Of a stretch of DNA of 64,000 nt, positions 20,527-32,913 are shown one piece after another. The DNA comes from Atopsyche davidsoni (Eukaryota > Arthropoda > Insecta > Trichoptera > Hydrobiosidae). A program made the position numbers and the translations under genes. Within the stretch, counting starts at the first letter, position 1. Each line of letters opens with the position of its first letter. The DNA lies in NCBI GenBank assembly GCA_022113835.1, contig JAILWY010000007.1, positions 7,045,001-7,109,000 of the forward strand. The letters are read 5' to 3'. Below the pieces are notes generated by a model. It was not told the origin of the DNA, searched no databases, and worked only from the letters and a program-made list of their open reading frames with translations.

Positions 20527-23500
20527 TTATGTTATGTGAAGTTTTCCGTAGTTTAATGAATTGATTAGCGTCCTTCATTTTATCGAATTTTTATCAAAAA
20601 TCGACTGCAAATCTATCAAGGAAATAACAAAAAATACCGAATAATACAAACTAACTAATAATAATAATAAAAAAAAAACTGCACGATTCAATATTTATTT
20701 ATGGTATAATGCAATGCTACGCTAATGCAATTAACTCAGCATTTTTGGAGTGATGCGCTCGATGGAAATACCATCAAAAAAATATTTACCAGTGAGTTCA
20801 AAACCCGTAAATTATCTTTCGATCACGGCCGTAAGCATAAAAATTCACATTTCGTGATCCCTCTGCCATTTTGTGCCTCGACGACGACGGGGGCATGTTC
20901 ATTTTTTTTTTCATGGGACACGTTTTCTCTTTATGTGGTCGCGCGCGTGTGACAGCTCGTCTAGCCGAATATCGTGAATTATAATGAGGCCGATGAGACC
21001 GATACTGATTCGGGCTGGACGGGCTTGATTAGTTAATATTCGGCTGTCGGCCTGGCATTAGCTGCTAATTTGGGAGCTCGGGAGTAAAGCCGCGGCTACA
21101 CTGCGCCCGAGTTCGGAAGAGGCATAATGTAATCCGATTATGCGGAATAATTTACAAGGCAAAAACCGCGCCGTGAGATATTTGTGTTTGAATACATTAT
21201 TGGCCGCAGACGTGATTTAATGAACTGCCTTTATGAAATGGGTTGTGTGATAAATATTAATCAAATTGGGCATTGAAATCAGAATGTAAAATACGACAAC
21301 ATTAATTATAATATAATTGAATAACATAAAAACTTCATATGACTACATAATTTTGCTTGTGATAATCACGGTAAAAAACAAGAATGTTTTGCCCTGTTTT
21401 TCATTCGTTCATTTATAAGCCATCACAGATAAATAAAACTTAATGATTGATGTCGAAAATAAACCTTTAAATTTTCCATGAAATCAAATTCAATAAGTGA
21501 TGACACGATGAAAATCATTATCTTTTGTTTTTCAACACGACTTGTCGGGATGTCAATTTTTTTAATAGCCGATTCTCGCTCGCCATCTTTATTATTTGCA
21601 TATTCAATTAATTCTAGTATGCATATACATGACTTCACAAATACTCAACGCTGAGAATATTTTATTATTTTGCAGTAATTGCGGGGGTCTTTTGAGCACC
21701 AATTATGGCAATACACTGAGACTGGGTAAAAATAAGAGTAATTAATTTGAGACTAATTTAGCAGAAGCTCTGGCTCGGCGCAAAGGTGAGTGAGAGATTC
21801 ATCTTAATCAAAATTAATTAGAGAAATTAAAGGCAAGGCCGGAGCCCTCAGAGATATCATTTAAATAAATAGCCAGCGGTCTGGAAGTGAACCGTCGCCG
21901 GTATTGACGTCAAAGAAGCAGCCTCGAGTGTCGCATGGCCGCAGAGAGGCTCGGGGAAACTTTGGAACGGAGTTGTACTGGGGAGAAGACACGTCTACTA
22001 ATGATGCAAATTCATTTTAAAAAAAACTATGTTGTCCGAGAAATATAGACATTTTCTTTAAAGACCTAAAAATTATATTTTATAAATAAAATAATAGACT
22101 GCTAAAATATCGTTAATGTTTTACCGTGGCAGTGTGGTGCATGTGAATTGGTTACTACGCAACAACATATTTTATGTTTATGGAAATGAAACAACTTAAG
22201 TATTTAAAAACGAGCTTTATATTTAACTTTAATTCAAAATTTTAAATAATATTGATAACAAAAAAAGAATTTGTTTTGGGTAATATGAAGGACTTGTGCA
22301 GTTCAATGTTACCTTACAAATCCGCTTTTTAAAGCCCAACCATTGGTTGCTAAAGTCGTTTAAGTTTAAGCGTTTTTTATCTCCATCCATTCATGCGCGC
22401 ACCGCACACAAATGTGCGTAAGCAGTCTAATTTCATTCCAGAAAGACTGGCATCGTAAATAGGCCCGGCTCGTCTAAGGGCTGCGGGCCGCGGGGGCTCC
22501 TCTCGGGAACTCCCCCTGATTAAGGTGGTGGAGCCTCCGCGGCCCGCAGAATACGCTCGTCACCTCTACTTTGGTATTTCACACGGTTAAAATTTCAAGG
22601 AAATACAATAAGCAAGCCATAGTTTTTAAATTCAAGATATCATCGTGTTAGCGCAGAATTTATCGCAAATGCCACATGAATGTAAAATTTTATTATCCGC
22701 TGACGGCCGGTTTCCAACAAAGGCTTTCAAGTTATCAAATACATCTCTGGAGATAAATAGCAGTATTTCACAATATTTTGTCCACGGGGGACGTCGTCAC
22801 TGGCTGACGAATCTGGTTTTCAGAAATCAAACTTAACAATGTATATGTTCGAGATACTATAGAGTACAATACGGTTGCAAGTTATTATATTCAAAATATC
22901 AAACAATTTCAATTAAATAACACGTCACACGAATTCTAAAAAAAGTAAATATCTTTCAACGTAATTATTTTTTTGTCCCGCTTTCTACTCATTTTGAAAT
23001 TAACAATATACAACACCGTGAGCATCAATCTGAGCGGAAAAGTATTGAAAAACTAATTATTACGACATAAATAACACATGACGTTTCTTTACATTCAGAC
23101 TATATAAGAAATCAACGTGAATGTCAATAGAGTATATAAAATAAAAAAAGTATGAGACGGGAGAGATTCCAAGTAGAGATGGTATACTCAAAGATGATGC
23201 TGAGATAGTAAGTATCATTACAGCGTAAAGGTTTACTTTATCGATTGAATATTTATATTGATACGTTGCCGACATCAATTACCACGTACGCCTTCGACTA
23301 CGATAATAAATTCATACGCTTAGGGTCCCATATTAAAAATTCAAACGCACCTAGCTGAAAATATATCAAGCGGGTACATCCTACTTACAGGTGCTATTTT
23401 AGTTTCACCCAATAATTTATTTAAGATTAACCGACTCTCGTAATGATCAAAGAGTGTGCCGATCAAGATCTTTGCTATAGCAGAACTAAACCGTAAAACC

Positions 23501-24414
23501 ACTTTTATTTAATCCCAAACCCTCAGTTTTTTAATATTTTACACGAGGTTCTTCCACTAAACTCACGATTGAAATATAAAGAGGTCTATACAATGAAGAA
23601 CACAACCGACATATGTGTATTTATATACTATTAGTAGCGTATTTTTATATTTATGTTTGAAAAGAATAAAGCAAAAGAAAACTGGCTATTGGCTGACTTA
23701 TCAGTCGATTTTCGGTTGTGTTGTTTATATGTTGTTTATATATATGTTGTTTATTCAATCTAAAAGTATTTTCAATAATCATACTAGAAGCGTGGAATAT
23801 GCAGTGATACAATATTCTATAGTAAATATAAGACAATAATTTTACTAGGAACGCCGACGACTATTAGAGTCTTTCCAGTAATTAGTGTTAAAAGTTAAAA
23901 GACTACGCAGTACAAAGTGCAAGGTTATTAAATCATAAACAAGGTTTGTTGATTAATCAATATGAATGTTTTAATAAAATCTCAAAGCTTGCATAATTAA
24001 TTGACTTTGCATCCAAAATGGATGTGCAAAACCGGATATACTGGCAAGCGAGATAATGGGATTTCTTTTTACGAATAGTACTATAGCCATAAAATGATGT
24101 AAGAAAAATAATGAAAAAAATCACACTTACGGTACGAGCGCCATATACGGATCTACGGCCGTGGTGTTTTATTGGTTTTATTGCGTTCAATATTAAATTT
24201 TAAATAGAAGGCTTCAATCAACTTGTAAATACCACGCTGTTTATCTGTGGCGCAATGCGAGTAATTTATAAACAGCTCAAACAAAGGCCTTATTCGTTCC
24301 TTTAGTATTCGGAGTGATGTCTGATGCGCATTTATAAAACGTTAAGTCTCCTATTTTAGCCACATTTTTCAAAATAATAAAAAAAGCCCACTACAGCTAA
24401 TTGTACAAGATAAA
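20527..24414. other. Gene-free stretch with several GC-rich blocks
   Basis: GC-rich, non-repetitive blocks lie at about 20.93-21.16, 21.76-21.97 (with a TGACGTCA at 21905-21912) and 22.40-22.57 kb in AT-rich surroundings. They have no open frames worth calling and look like regulatory DNA. No exon was recognised. Confidence 0.45.
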
Positions 24415-24559
24415 AAGGAGGAAACTAACGTGGATGTGGAATTTACACCGGTGGCTGAAAGTCGGGGATAGAGCCGAACTAGTATGACTGACTCAGGACA
24501 AACTTACATTCGGTGAAATGGTCACCAACCTCTTCTGAGGAGAGACACATGGAGAAGAA
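24415..24559 (+). mobile_element. LINE fragment (3' end), copy b
   Basis: The sequence matches the terminal ~145 bp of the copy at 28.56-28.97 kb: ACGTGGATG(T/C)GGAATTT, then GAAATGGTCACCAACCTC, TGAGGAGAGRCA and GAGAAGAA. It is strongly 5'-truncated and has no open frame. Confidence 0.7.
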
Positions 24560-27500
24560 TAAATAAATTGGCTATCGTGGGCTTATCTGTTGCTTTACCA
24601 TGCCAGCGGTTCGTACCGCTTCGCGATTAAAAAAGCCGTTTTTAATATTTTCCGGTTAGGTACCAAATATATACAATACAAATAGCTGTTAATTATTAGT
24701 AAACAACAAATATGAGTAGCCAAATGACCAGGAGATAAAAAAACACTCGAAATGCGAAAGCGCTCAGAACTAAAAATTATCATTATATTCTAGTCATTTG
24801 GCTATTAATTTTTTTGTCCAAATATGGATTATTATAAATCAAACCAGTCTGTCTTAGATAATGACTAATTGTTAATATCAGCTATCAGCAATTTGAAATT
24901 GATCAACATAAAAATAAATCGATTAAAAAAATATGTTTAAAAATTCTAGGTATTTTAATCAAAGTATTTAAATTTAAAATTAAATAGATTTCGCTTTGGT
25001 GGCCATATTTTAACCCCCAGGTCTCGTTTTACAAACGAAACGAATTAAAGCAGAGAGTGTCCAGATTCCAGATAGCGAAGAGTAACTATAAAGCATTTAC
25101 ACGCTATAAATATTAATGGGAATATCAAAGCATCTAATTAGGGGTTGGACAAAGTCAGATAAAAGTTTGGAATTGGAAATAGGAAGAGCAGAAGGCGGGA
25201 GGGGTGCTTGGGATCTATTTATCAAGAGATATCTCCGAGTTCCTGGTCGCCATCTACGCCGTTACAACTTACATCACAGAGGCCGTAAACCATTAAAACG
25301 GGCTCTTCGGGTCATAATTTTAAAACTGAAACAATGAGACCACCAATCAAAGTCATTATATGAATTTCCTACGATAAAAATAAATTCGTGTTATTACTCA
25401 TTTAGTAAAGCACTTAATTATCCGCCGACTAAAACCAATATGTAGACTTTTTAATACGTAATTCCACATTTCAGTAACGTTCCTCGTAAAACTGTATCGT
25501 AATGTTTGAGTGAATTCATTACATTATTATCAAGCTAGATAGCAAACAAAAAGAATGGGTAAGTTTGATACCTCATACAATAAACGATTTTCTAAAGTTT
25601 TTTGCATAAGAACTAGTTTATCATATTGTTGCATGGTAATATTTTGACTCACTTTGGTGTCGGGGAAACCAAATGCTGTGAGGGCCCATCATTCCATGGA
25701 AGGGCACCTGCCACCGACCAATAATCCGTTTAATATAACATCGTGTACTTCCCGGTGTCGAAAAATTAATTATGAAGGATGTCAGTGGATTCTTGAAACT
25801 TTTCCGATAATTCTTGCATAAATCAAGCAAGTACCCGACTACCTGATCTGACTCGGATACTCCCCCACCGCAGGACACAACCACTGGTCTCATTTGAAGT
25901 GGGGAAATTTCAAAGAGCCAGGTTGACAAGAGTTTTTTAATACAAACGCAGTATCCATTTTGCAGGCTTAGTATTATAATATTTCTTGAAGCCAAGACAA
26001 GATAATATTTATTTATACAAGCGACCGTAAGGTCCCTGTGGATACTCGTTATTTTATGTAGAAAATACAATCAATACTTTTGAGTGCTTTTCCAGTAGTA
26101 TATTTATTTGCCTTAAATATAACAATATTTTATTAAATAATCTTTAAAAAAGTGGAATCAGATTGAGTCATAGCATCATGTTGGTAATGACGTTGCTCTG
26201 AAACAAGCGTCGTAAGTCCGGGGACGATGACTATTAGAAAGGCTCTTAAATCCAGCACGCTGTTAATCGATGAGCTATACTGGAAGTATGACCGTTCTAT
26301 TATGGTTCCCACAAAAGAGCCAAAATTAAGAAACATCAATGGAATTCCGGCCGCTTCCCCGAAAAGAATCCCGACCTTTTATCTCGCAGAAGAATGGTTT
26401 ATTTTTGCAACTCTTCCACGGTTCGCCAAAAGTAAACAAAATAATTAAATAAAAACTATTTTTAGAGCAGCAGACGATAAATAACGAGATAATTAAATAT
26501 ATCTGAACTTATAAGACTCTTTTAATGTTATTTTTAAATTCTATTAAATATATTAAATTAAAAGCAGTAGGATTAGAAGCAGGTTCTTGACACCAGTAAT
26601 TACTTCCTTGGTACATAACGGTTAAAATTCTTGTTAAGTTACAGGGTCACGACGGGCAAAGGACCACGTTACCAGGCTGTGATTTCCAGGAGGTGTAGGT
26701 ACGAATTCTATCTTTTTGGAAAAAAACCATTGAATTTTATCATACTGTACCGAAAAAAATTATTTATATCATATTTTTAAATGTTAACTTAATCTTGTAT
26801 TTTCTTATAAAATCTTCAAAATATATTACCAAGTGCATATTTTTAAGCTAAAACATTAGTTAAACAAGATTTATACAGTAAAAAAATGAGTATCCACAAA
26901 TTATAATTTTATTTTTATTAGTGATCTTATCTTTTACCATCGAATATATATAAAAGATTTGCGAGATATATATTTATATGTAAACAAGCCAAAAAAAATA
27001 TATAATGGTATAAGCAATAATGTAGTTTTCAACACAGCTTTGAAATTTATATTTATATTTATAAAATCCGTATTCGAGTAAATAAATCGAGTGAATCGAA
27101 TTAAATCGAAAGGAAACTTATTTGTACGCGTTTCACAACGTCTAATCGCCGAGGCAAAGGAAAGGTAAATACCAAAAATAAGTAATCGTTAAAACTAAAA
27201 AAAAACGAAAGTGAACATTATGTTCTAGATTAGAAAATTTGACAAACAAAATGGCGTAATGATTGGACGAGATACACGAAGAGGATATTGGCCGGATGAT
27301 TGGAGATCGGCCCGGGCGGAGGCACGGCTGCGGTTGGCCGCGGGCGCATTCGCCTTATTCTGGCGATCGACTCGATTCGAATTACTCTGGAAAACGATCG
27401 ATTAATCGAAATATCTGTTCTTCTAAACCTAATTAACTTTTAGAATGTAATAACTCATTATTTTCAACTTGATATTTCTAGAGTAATAATAACCAAGTAC

Positions 27501-27740
27501 TATAAAAGAGCTTCATTTTTGAATGCTCCGATTTACAACGTCTTGTTATTTTGCAACAATAATTTAAAACATTTAGTTCAATGCTTCACCTACCATAATC
27601 TCTAGATTTCTTTCAATAGTTTTATGAACAAAAAATAAATTTTGTTTGATATACAATATGTCCCCTTAAATAAGCAATGTTTGTTCCTGCAGGGGCTGCA
27701 GTTTAATTATGGTCACTCACTTAAAAAAAGTGCTTTTGGA
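24560..27740. other. Gene-free stretch
   Basis: An inverted pair AGCCAAATGAC/GTCATTTGGCT flanks 24718-24803. A GC-rich block lies at 27.27-27.39 kb (GGCCGGATGATTGGAGATCG and following). A 149-codon minus-strand open frame at 25621-26070 shows no recognisable domain and reads as chance. Confidence 0.45.
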
Positions 27741-28113
27741 AAGCTACTAAAGGAAGAATTGAGCCATATAGGAGAATCCTTAATATACCATAAGTTGACC
27801 GCGTCACAAATGAGACAGACTTGCATAGAATGCGCAAAGATAGAAAACTCCTGACGTTGGTAAAGAAGCGGAAGGTCTCCAATTTTGACCACATTTTTCG
27901 TAACATTAAATATAGCATCGTCAAGCTGGTTGTTCAAGAAAAAAATCGAAGGAAAAAGGGGCATTGGAAGGAAGTAGTTTACGTGGATGCAGAATTTGCG
28001 CCATTGGCTAGAGGTCGGAAGTACGGCCGAATTAGTGAGACTGGCCCAGAATATAAATATTTTTGCTAAAATGGTCACCAATCACCTATGAGGTGAGGCA
28101 TCAGAAGAAGAAG
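27741..28113 (+). mobile_element. LINE fragment (3' end), copy c
   Basis: This is a degenerate copy of the RT-protein C-terminus (TTGCATAGAATGCGCAAAGA, GTAAAGAAGCGGAAGGTCTC) ending in the GAAATGGTCACC-like block and a GAAGAAGAAG tail. Frameshifts split it into short frames. It lies about 450 bp upstream of copy d in the same orientation. Confidence 0.75.
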
Positions 28114-28559
28114 TTTGTTCAGGTCTTAATTAATTCGATTATTACAAAAAGCCAATTATTCGAGTGTGCCCTTCACTAGCCGCGGTCCGTTCCCACGATA
28201 TCTTTTTACCGAGACGACAATAAGCGACGGCAGGTCGTGACATTCCTTAAGCGGGCTTGATCGCTCGGCGTTGCCAACTGCACGGGCGCTAGGCAGATTT
28301 GCCTTGCGTCGGTGCCATCGCGAAGGCTCTGTGCGATTTTGAGTCATTTTACAACAGCCGAACACTATCACGCGGGGTATTGCCAAGAAAGCTGCCAATT
28401 TACAGAAATAAAATATATTTTGCAACATTGAATAAAGGCACTTAAAATTATAATATAAAATCTGCTAGCCGCGATCTATGCGTGCAAATTTCATAGCACT
28501 AAATTTTACTGAATTACTGAGCATTGACAGTTTAATGTAGTATCAGACAAACCAAAGTG

Positions 28560-28966
28560 TTATGTCGTCTCAGTTCTACTTTGTGGAGTTGAAGCTTGGA
28601 AACTCAAGACAGCTACATTGCGAAGAATTGAGATATATAAGAGAATCCTTAAAATACCGTGGATTGGCCACGTCACAAATGAGAAGGTCTTGCACAGAAT
28701 GCGCAAAGAAGGAGAACTCCTGTCGTTGGTAAAGAAGCGGAAGGTCTCCTATTTTAGACACATTGTTCGAAACAGCTTATATATCATCCTACAGCTGATT
28801 GTCCGAGGAAAAAGGGGCATTGGAAAGAGGAAGCTTACGTGGATGCGGAATTTGCAGTGGCTGGAGATCGAAAGTACGGCCGAATTGGTAAAACTGGCCG
28901 AGGAAAGAGATATGTTTGATGAAATGGTCACCAACCTCCTATGAGGAGAGGCATCAGAAGAAAAGA
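28560..28966 (+). mobile_element. LINE fragment (3' end), copy d, longest readable
   Basis: A frame from about 28570 to 28944 encodes the C-terminal part of a non-LTR retrotransposon endonuclease/reverse transcriptase: GVEAWKLKTATLRRIE, then RILKIPWIGHVTNEKVLHRM, KKRKVSYFRHIVRN, LTWMRNLQWL and EMVTNLL-stop. A short 3' UTR ends GGCATCAGAAGAA. This segment is found widely in insect genomes at the end of such RT proteins. 5' truncation is typical of target-primed reverse transcription. The exact clade is not assigned. Confidence 0.82.
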
Positions 28967-29075
28967 CAATATAAATAATATTAACAATATAATACGCAAT
29001 AATGAGAATTACTCCGTAAAAGCAATTACTTTAAATAAATAATCATTAGTATTTTATTTTACTGAAAGTTTCGTT

Positions 29076-29179
29076 TATATTAATTATTTGTACTTATCAA
29101 TTATATTAATTATTTGTACTTATCAATTATATTAATTATTTGTACTTATCAATTATATTAATTATTTGTATTTGTCACA
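29076..29179. repeat. 26-bp AT-rich tandem repeat, four copies
   Basis: The unit TATATTAATTATTTGTACTT + ATCAAT repeats at 29076, 29102 and 29128, with a degenerate fourth copy at 29154. Confidence 0.9.
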
Positions 29180-29281
29180 TTTTGCAAGCGTCCCTACTAA
29201 AATTTTAGCGTCTAAAGCCAACCATGTAAGAGTATCATTTTAAAATAGCATTTTATTGTTGATAAAATAATAATTTGCTTA

Positions 29282-29430
29282 AGCCGGTTACACACGCAGC
29301 GACACAGCCTGCAACCGATTTGCAATTAGCAAATACCGTCACTTGGGTGATTTAAAGTAAATATCGCTAAAGAGGACACTGGCTACTTACCATTCGCTTG
29401 TCAATTGAACCGCAGCGTGTGTAGAGGGCT
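29282..29430. mobile_element. 149-bp MITE with TTA target duplication
   Basis: The left end AGCCGGTTACACACGCAGCG and the right end (complement AGCCCTCTACACACGCTGCG) are inverted repeats with five differences in 20. TTA lies on both sides (29279-29281 and 29431-29433), the target duplication of PIF/Harbinger elements. The interior is non-coding, so it would depend on a transposase elsewhere. Confidence 0.65.
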
Positions 29431-29433
29431 TTA

Positions 29434-32400
29434 TCACGATTGACTCATAGGCTTTGTGCTTAGAACCATCAGCTTTAGACTGAAAATGAATTCCAAGCTG
29501 ATGTGATCGAGGATGTTTGGTTCGGTCGAGGACGATTTGTATCGGTAATGCATCACCGTCGCAGCTAAACCAATTAAAACAATCTGAACGTGGGTGTACG
29601 TATTTTTGACACAAAATTAATTCTTGAGAACTAAAAACAATAAAGTTATTTAATTAGTGAAATAAACAAAGGTTGTTTTTTTATCTCATTAAAAACAATA
29701 TTGTGTTGTTTGAGTGAAAATGGATTTCTATTCAATTTTTGTTTTCAGAACGAGAGCGAAAGGTTCCCAGGCTAATAATTTATATTTAATTTGGAAACAT
29801 TAAATCTAGAACAAAGGTTACTGCCGACCATTATATAAAAAGACTTATATAAGGCATGCGCATACAAACCTGCTTTCTGGTGTAATCACCACTATACAGA
29901 GTGATTCACTGTTGGTCATTATATCTCAATAATACACGGTTAAATATATTTTATTATAATATATGGGAAGGTAGAAGCATACATGTAAGCTTTGTTTAAC
30001 AAATTAATTTTTGGTTAAACAAGGTTTTTCTTAAAATTTAATTTACACACCATTAACCCTTAAAGCATACTCTAAAATAATATTTTGTTTGGTCTGTTGA
30101 CATTTCTATTATGACTGTAAAAACTTTCTACACACATATATTGACCTACGTGATTGTTTATTATACTTTACACTTGAGTCTCTTGGCAGTGCGGCGCCGT
30201 GGGTTCAAAGGCAGTAAAAGGTCATTTAAACAAACAACAAATATTAATATTCTAAATTCCAAGTTAATATTTCAGGGCTTACGCTTATTTTAGTTAAATT
30301 TGTATTTACAATGCATGTGTTGATAGAAATATATCAGAAAAAAAATTAAAACGAAATTAATAGCTAACAAAAAGAACGAAATGAAGCCACAAAGCAAACA
30401 AGAAACTAAAATAGTACAAAAGCTCCAGTACAATTGACATTTAGTTTTATTTACTAACTTGAACAGTAACATAAAAAACATTTTCAATGGCAATTTTATG
30501 AGTGAGATAATGAATATTCAAAACAATTATTCAAGTAATATTTTTTTATAGAAACGTCAATCACTCGATCTACACAATGATAAGAATAAATAATTAATGC
30601 GCGAGCAGCGCGAGTCACTCAGTAATTTCATTATGTTTTGAGCGATATGGAAGAAATTAAAATGCTTCCCTTGTTTCATTTCCTCTCGGGATATTTGCAA
30701 TATTAATTTATATTAAAAAAAGGGAATTTCAGGAGATTAGAGAATTAATTACTTATAAATGGGAATTTTATTAATTCTTGTGCGTTCCTCTCCGAGAGTG
30801 CTCAGAAATGAGATGAATGCTCTAATGGAATTCTTCCCCGCTGCATCCTCTTCCGGGGCGACCGACCTGCACTTCGTGGAAATAAAACGACAAATATTTA
30901 CTTCCTTTTCATAAAAGGAAATTGCATTTACGGTACATTATTTCAAGTTTTTAAAGTAGCATTTAAATTCGGATCGAAAACGTAAATATGATTACAATAA
31001 AGCTGTTACATTAAAAAAATATATTTATTAGTGTGATGAAGCGTACTTATTCTTTAATTTGACTTAACTTTAGAGAAGTGGGTACTGACAATAATAAAAC
31101 TTACAGCCGTGACTTTAATACATGTCGCAAGCTAAAAAAGTTAATGTTAAGTCAATGTAATTGATAACTTATAAAATACTGTAGACACAAATAAATTTGT
31201 AATAAAAATTTACCGAAATTTTTGTGGTTTACGCGTCATAATAGTAATTCAGTTTAGCTAAAATATAAATCAAGAAATATTAAATGAAATGAACACTATA
31301 TGCAGTTCCGTGTCTCAGACAACAGGGAAGTAAAAAACGACGGATAGGCTTTCATCAGGCAGTAGATTAACAGCTGCTAATACAGTCATTATAGCTAACA
31401 AGCCTATTATTAACGACTGCAATCTCTCTCAAGGCTTTAAAGATACACCGAAAATCATCTAACGACCAATTCGCCGCACACATCAAGACTATTTTTAGAA
31501 CATTTTAATCGGGAACCTTGAATCGGCATTATTGCCGCAATTGATTCCTCGAAATATCGACATTTACAGTCAATTATCTATCTGACGATGCGCACAATCC
31601 ACACACGAGCAAGTTGCAATGTTCCTGCTTTTTACCCAAATCATGGCCCAAACGCTGAGCCGAGCCGCCGGCGTACTTTTCAAAGACAATGTATCAGAGT
31701 TACGAACTACGCCGGAATCAGCCTTGGCAAACCTTTTTTCCGAAAAAACGCGTGCATTTTTTACCCTAATAAATAAATATATAAAAACTTGCAGTATCAA
31801 AGGCCCAGTTGAGGTATTTTTGTTAGATTATTCGTTAGATCAGTTTGATGTACTTTTTAGTGAAATGTTTTTGCAGTGAATATAATACATTTTAATAAAT
31901 CATTATTATGAATTAGGACATAAATAAAAACGACACTTAACAAAAAAATTTAAAAATAAACAAAATGAAAAATAGCCGATATTGTTAATGTAGTACCTAG
32001 AATTTAATTTAGACGCATTTTTTTATATAATAAATATGTGTTTAGTAAAAAGAAGCATTTATTGAGTAAAAATGTGGATGTATCGAATATTGAAAAATGA
32101 TAAGAAAAATACAAAAACTTTTACATATAGGTACGTGGTAAATTCTAGTTTCATTGCATTATTTTATTTAGTTTATTACCAAAAATATTAAAAATAAAAT
32201 ATATTTGGTATTTTTTAATATTTTTAAGTAAAACCTATATTAGTGTATTTTGAATTAAAACAGTTTATTGATTACAAATAAATTAAAATAATCCAGATTT
32301 GATACAAGCCGGCTTAGTTTATTATCTGATATAGATTTAGAAAAATTAAAAGTGAAATATGATTTAATTATATTCGAAAGAGTTTAAATCATGAGATCAA

Positions 32401-32653
32401 AGACACTCGAACGATTTATTCCAACCAAAGCTTTCAGGGGACGCAGGGGGTATATTATATTTTGGGCCGGTGAGCGGCTCGCGCACCGCGCCGGCCCGCC
32501 GCTGCGCTGGGCTCTTCCGCATTCCTGCGCCTCCATTGTTGCGAGTTCCTCTCGAGACGCCTCGTCGGTCCACGCGGTGCGGACATCGCTCACTGCACCA
32601 AGGCTATCCAAATTTGGACTCTATTTCGGTCAATCTGGTCGCTTAGGCAGCAA
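29434..32653. other. Gene-free stretch with GC-rich blocks
   Basis: Blocks of higher GC lie at 30.78-30.88 and 32.43-32.62 kb. A 29989-30024 inverted repeat (TTTGTTTAAC...GGTTAAACAA) is also present. No coding exon was recognised. Confidence 0.45.
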
Positions 32654-32913
32654 TCATGCGAAAAATCGAAGCATTTGAAGTGTGGCTTAAAAATACCAGG
32701 GGTTGAGTCTTGCACAGAATGCGCAAGGAAAGAGAACTCCTGACAATGGTAAAAAAGCGTACAGTATTAAATTTTTGCTATGTTAAGGTTACTGCAGCTG
32801 ATTGTCTTAAACAAATTCTAAAGAGACATTGAAAGAAGAAGACAGGGCCCAATTCGTGATATGTTTTGTTAGATAGCCTTCAATCTCCTCTGAGGTGAAG
32901 TATACGAAGAAGT
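32654..32913 (+). mobile_element. LINE fragment (3' end), copy e, degenerate
   Basis: It begins with AAAAATCGAAGCATTTGAAG, matching the RRIEAFE part of the RT C-terminus. It contains CTTGCACAGAATGCGCAAGG and GTAAAAAAGCG, and ends with CTCCTCTGAGGTGAAG and GAAGAAG. Several deletions are evident relative to copy d. Confidence 0.7.

Noticed and set aside
25621..26070. 149-codon minus-strand open frame
   Set aside because: No domain, no recognisable composition or splice signals; it overlaps ordinary non-coding DNA.
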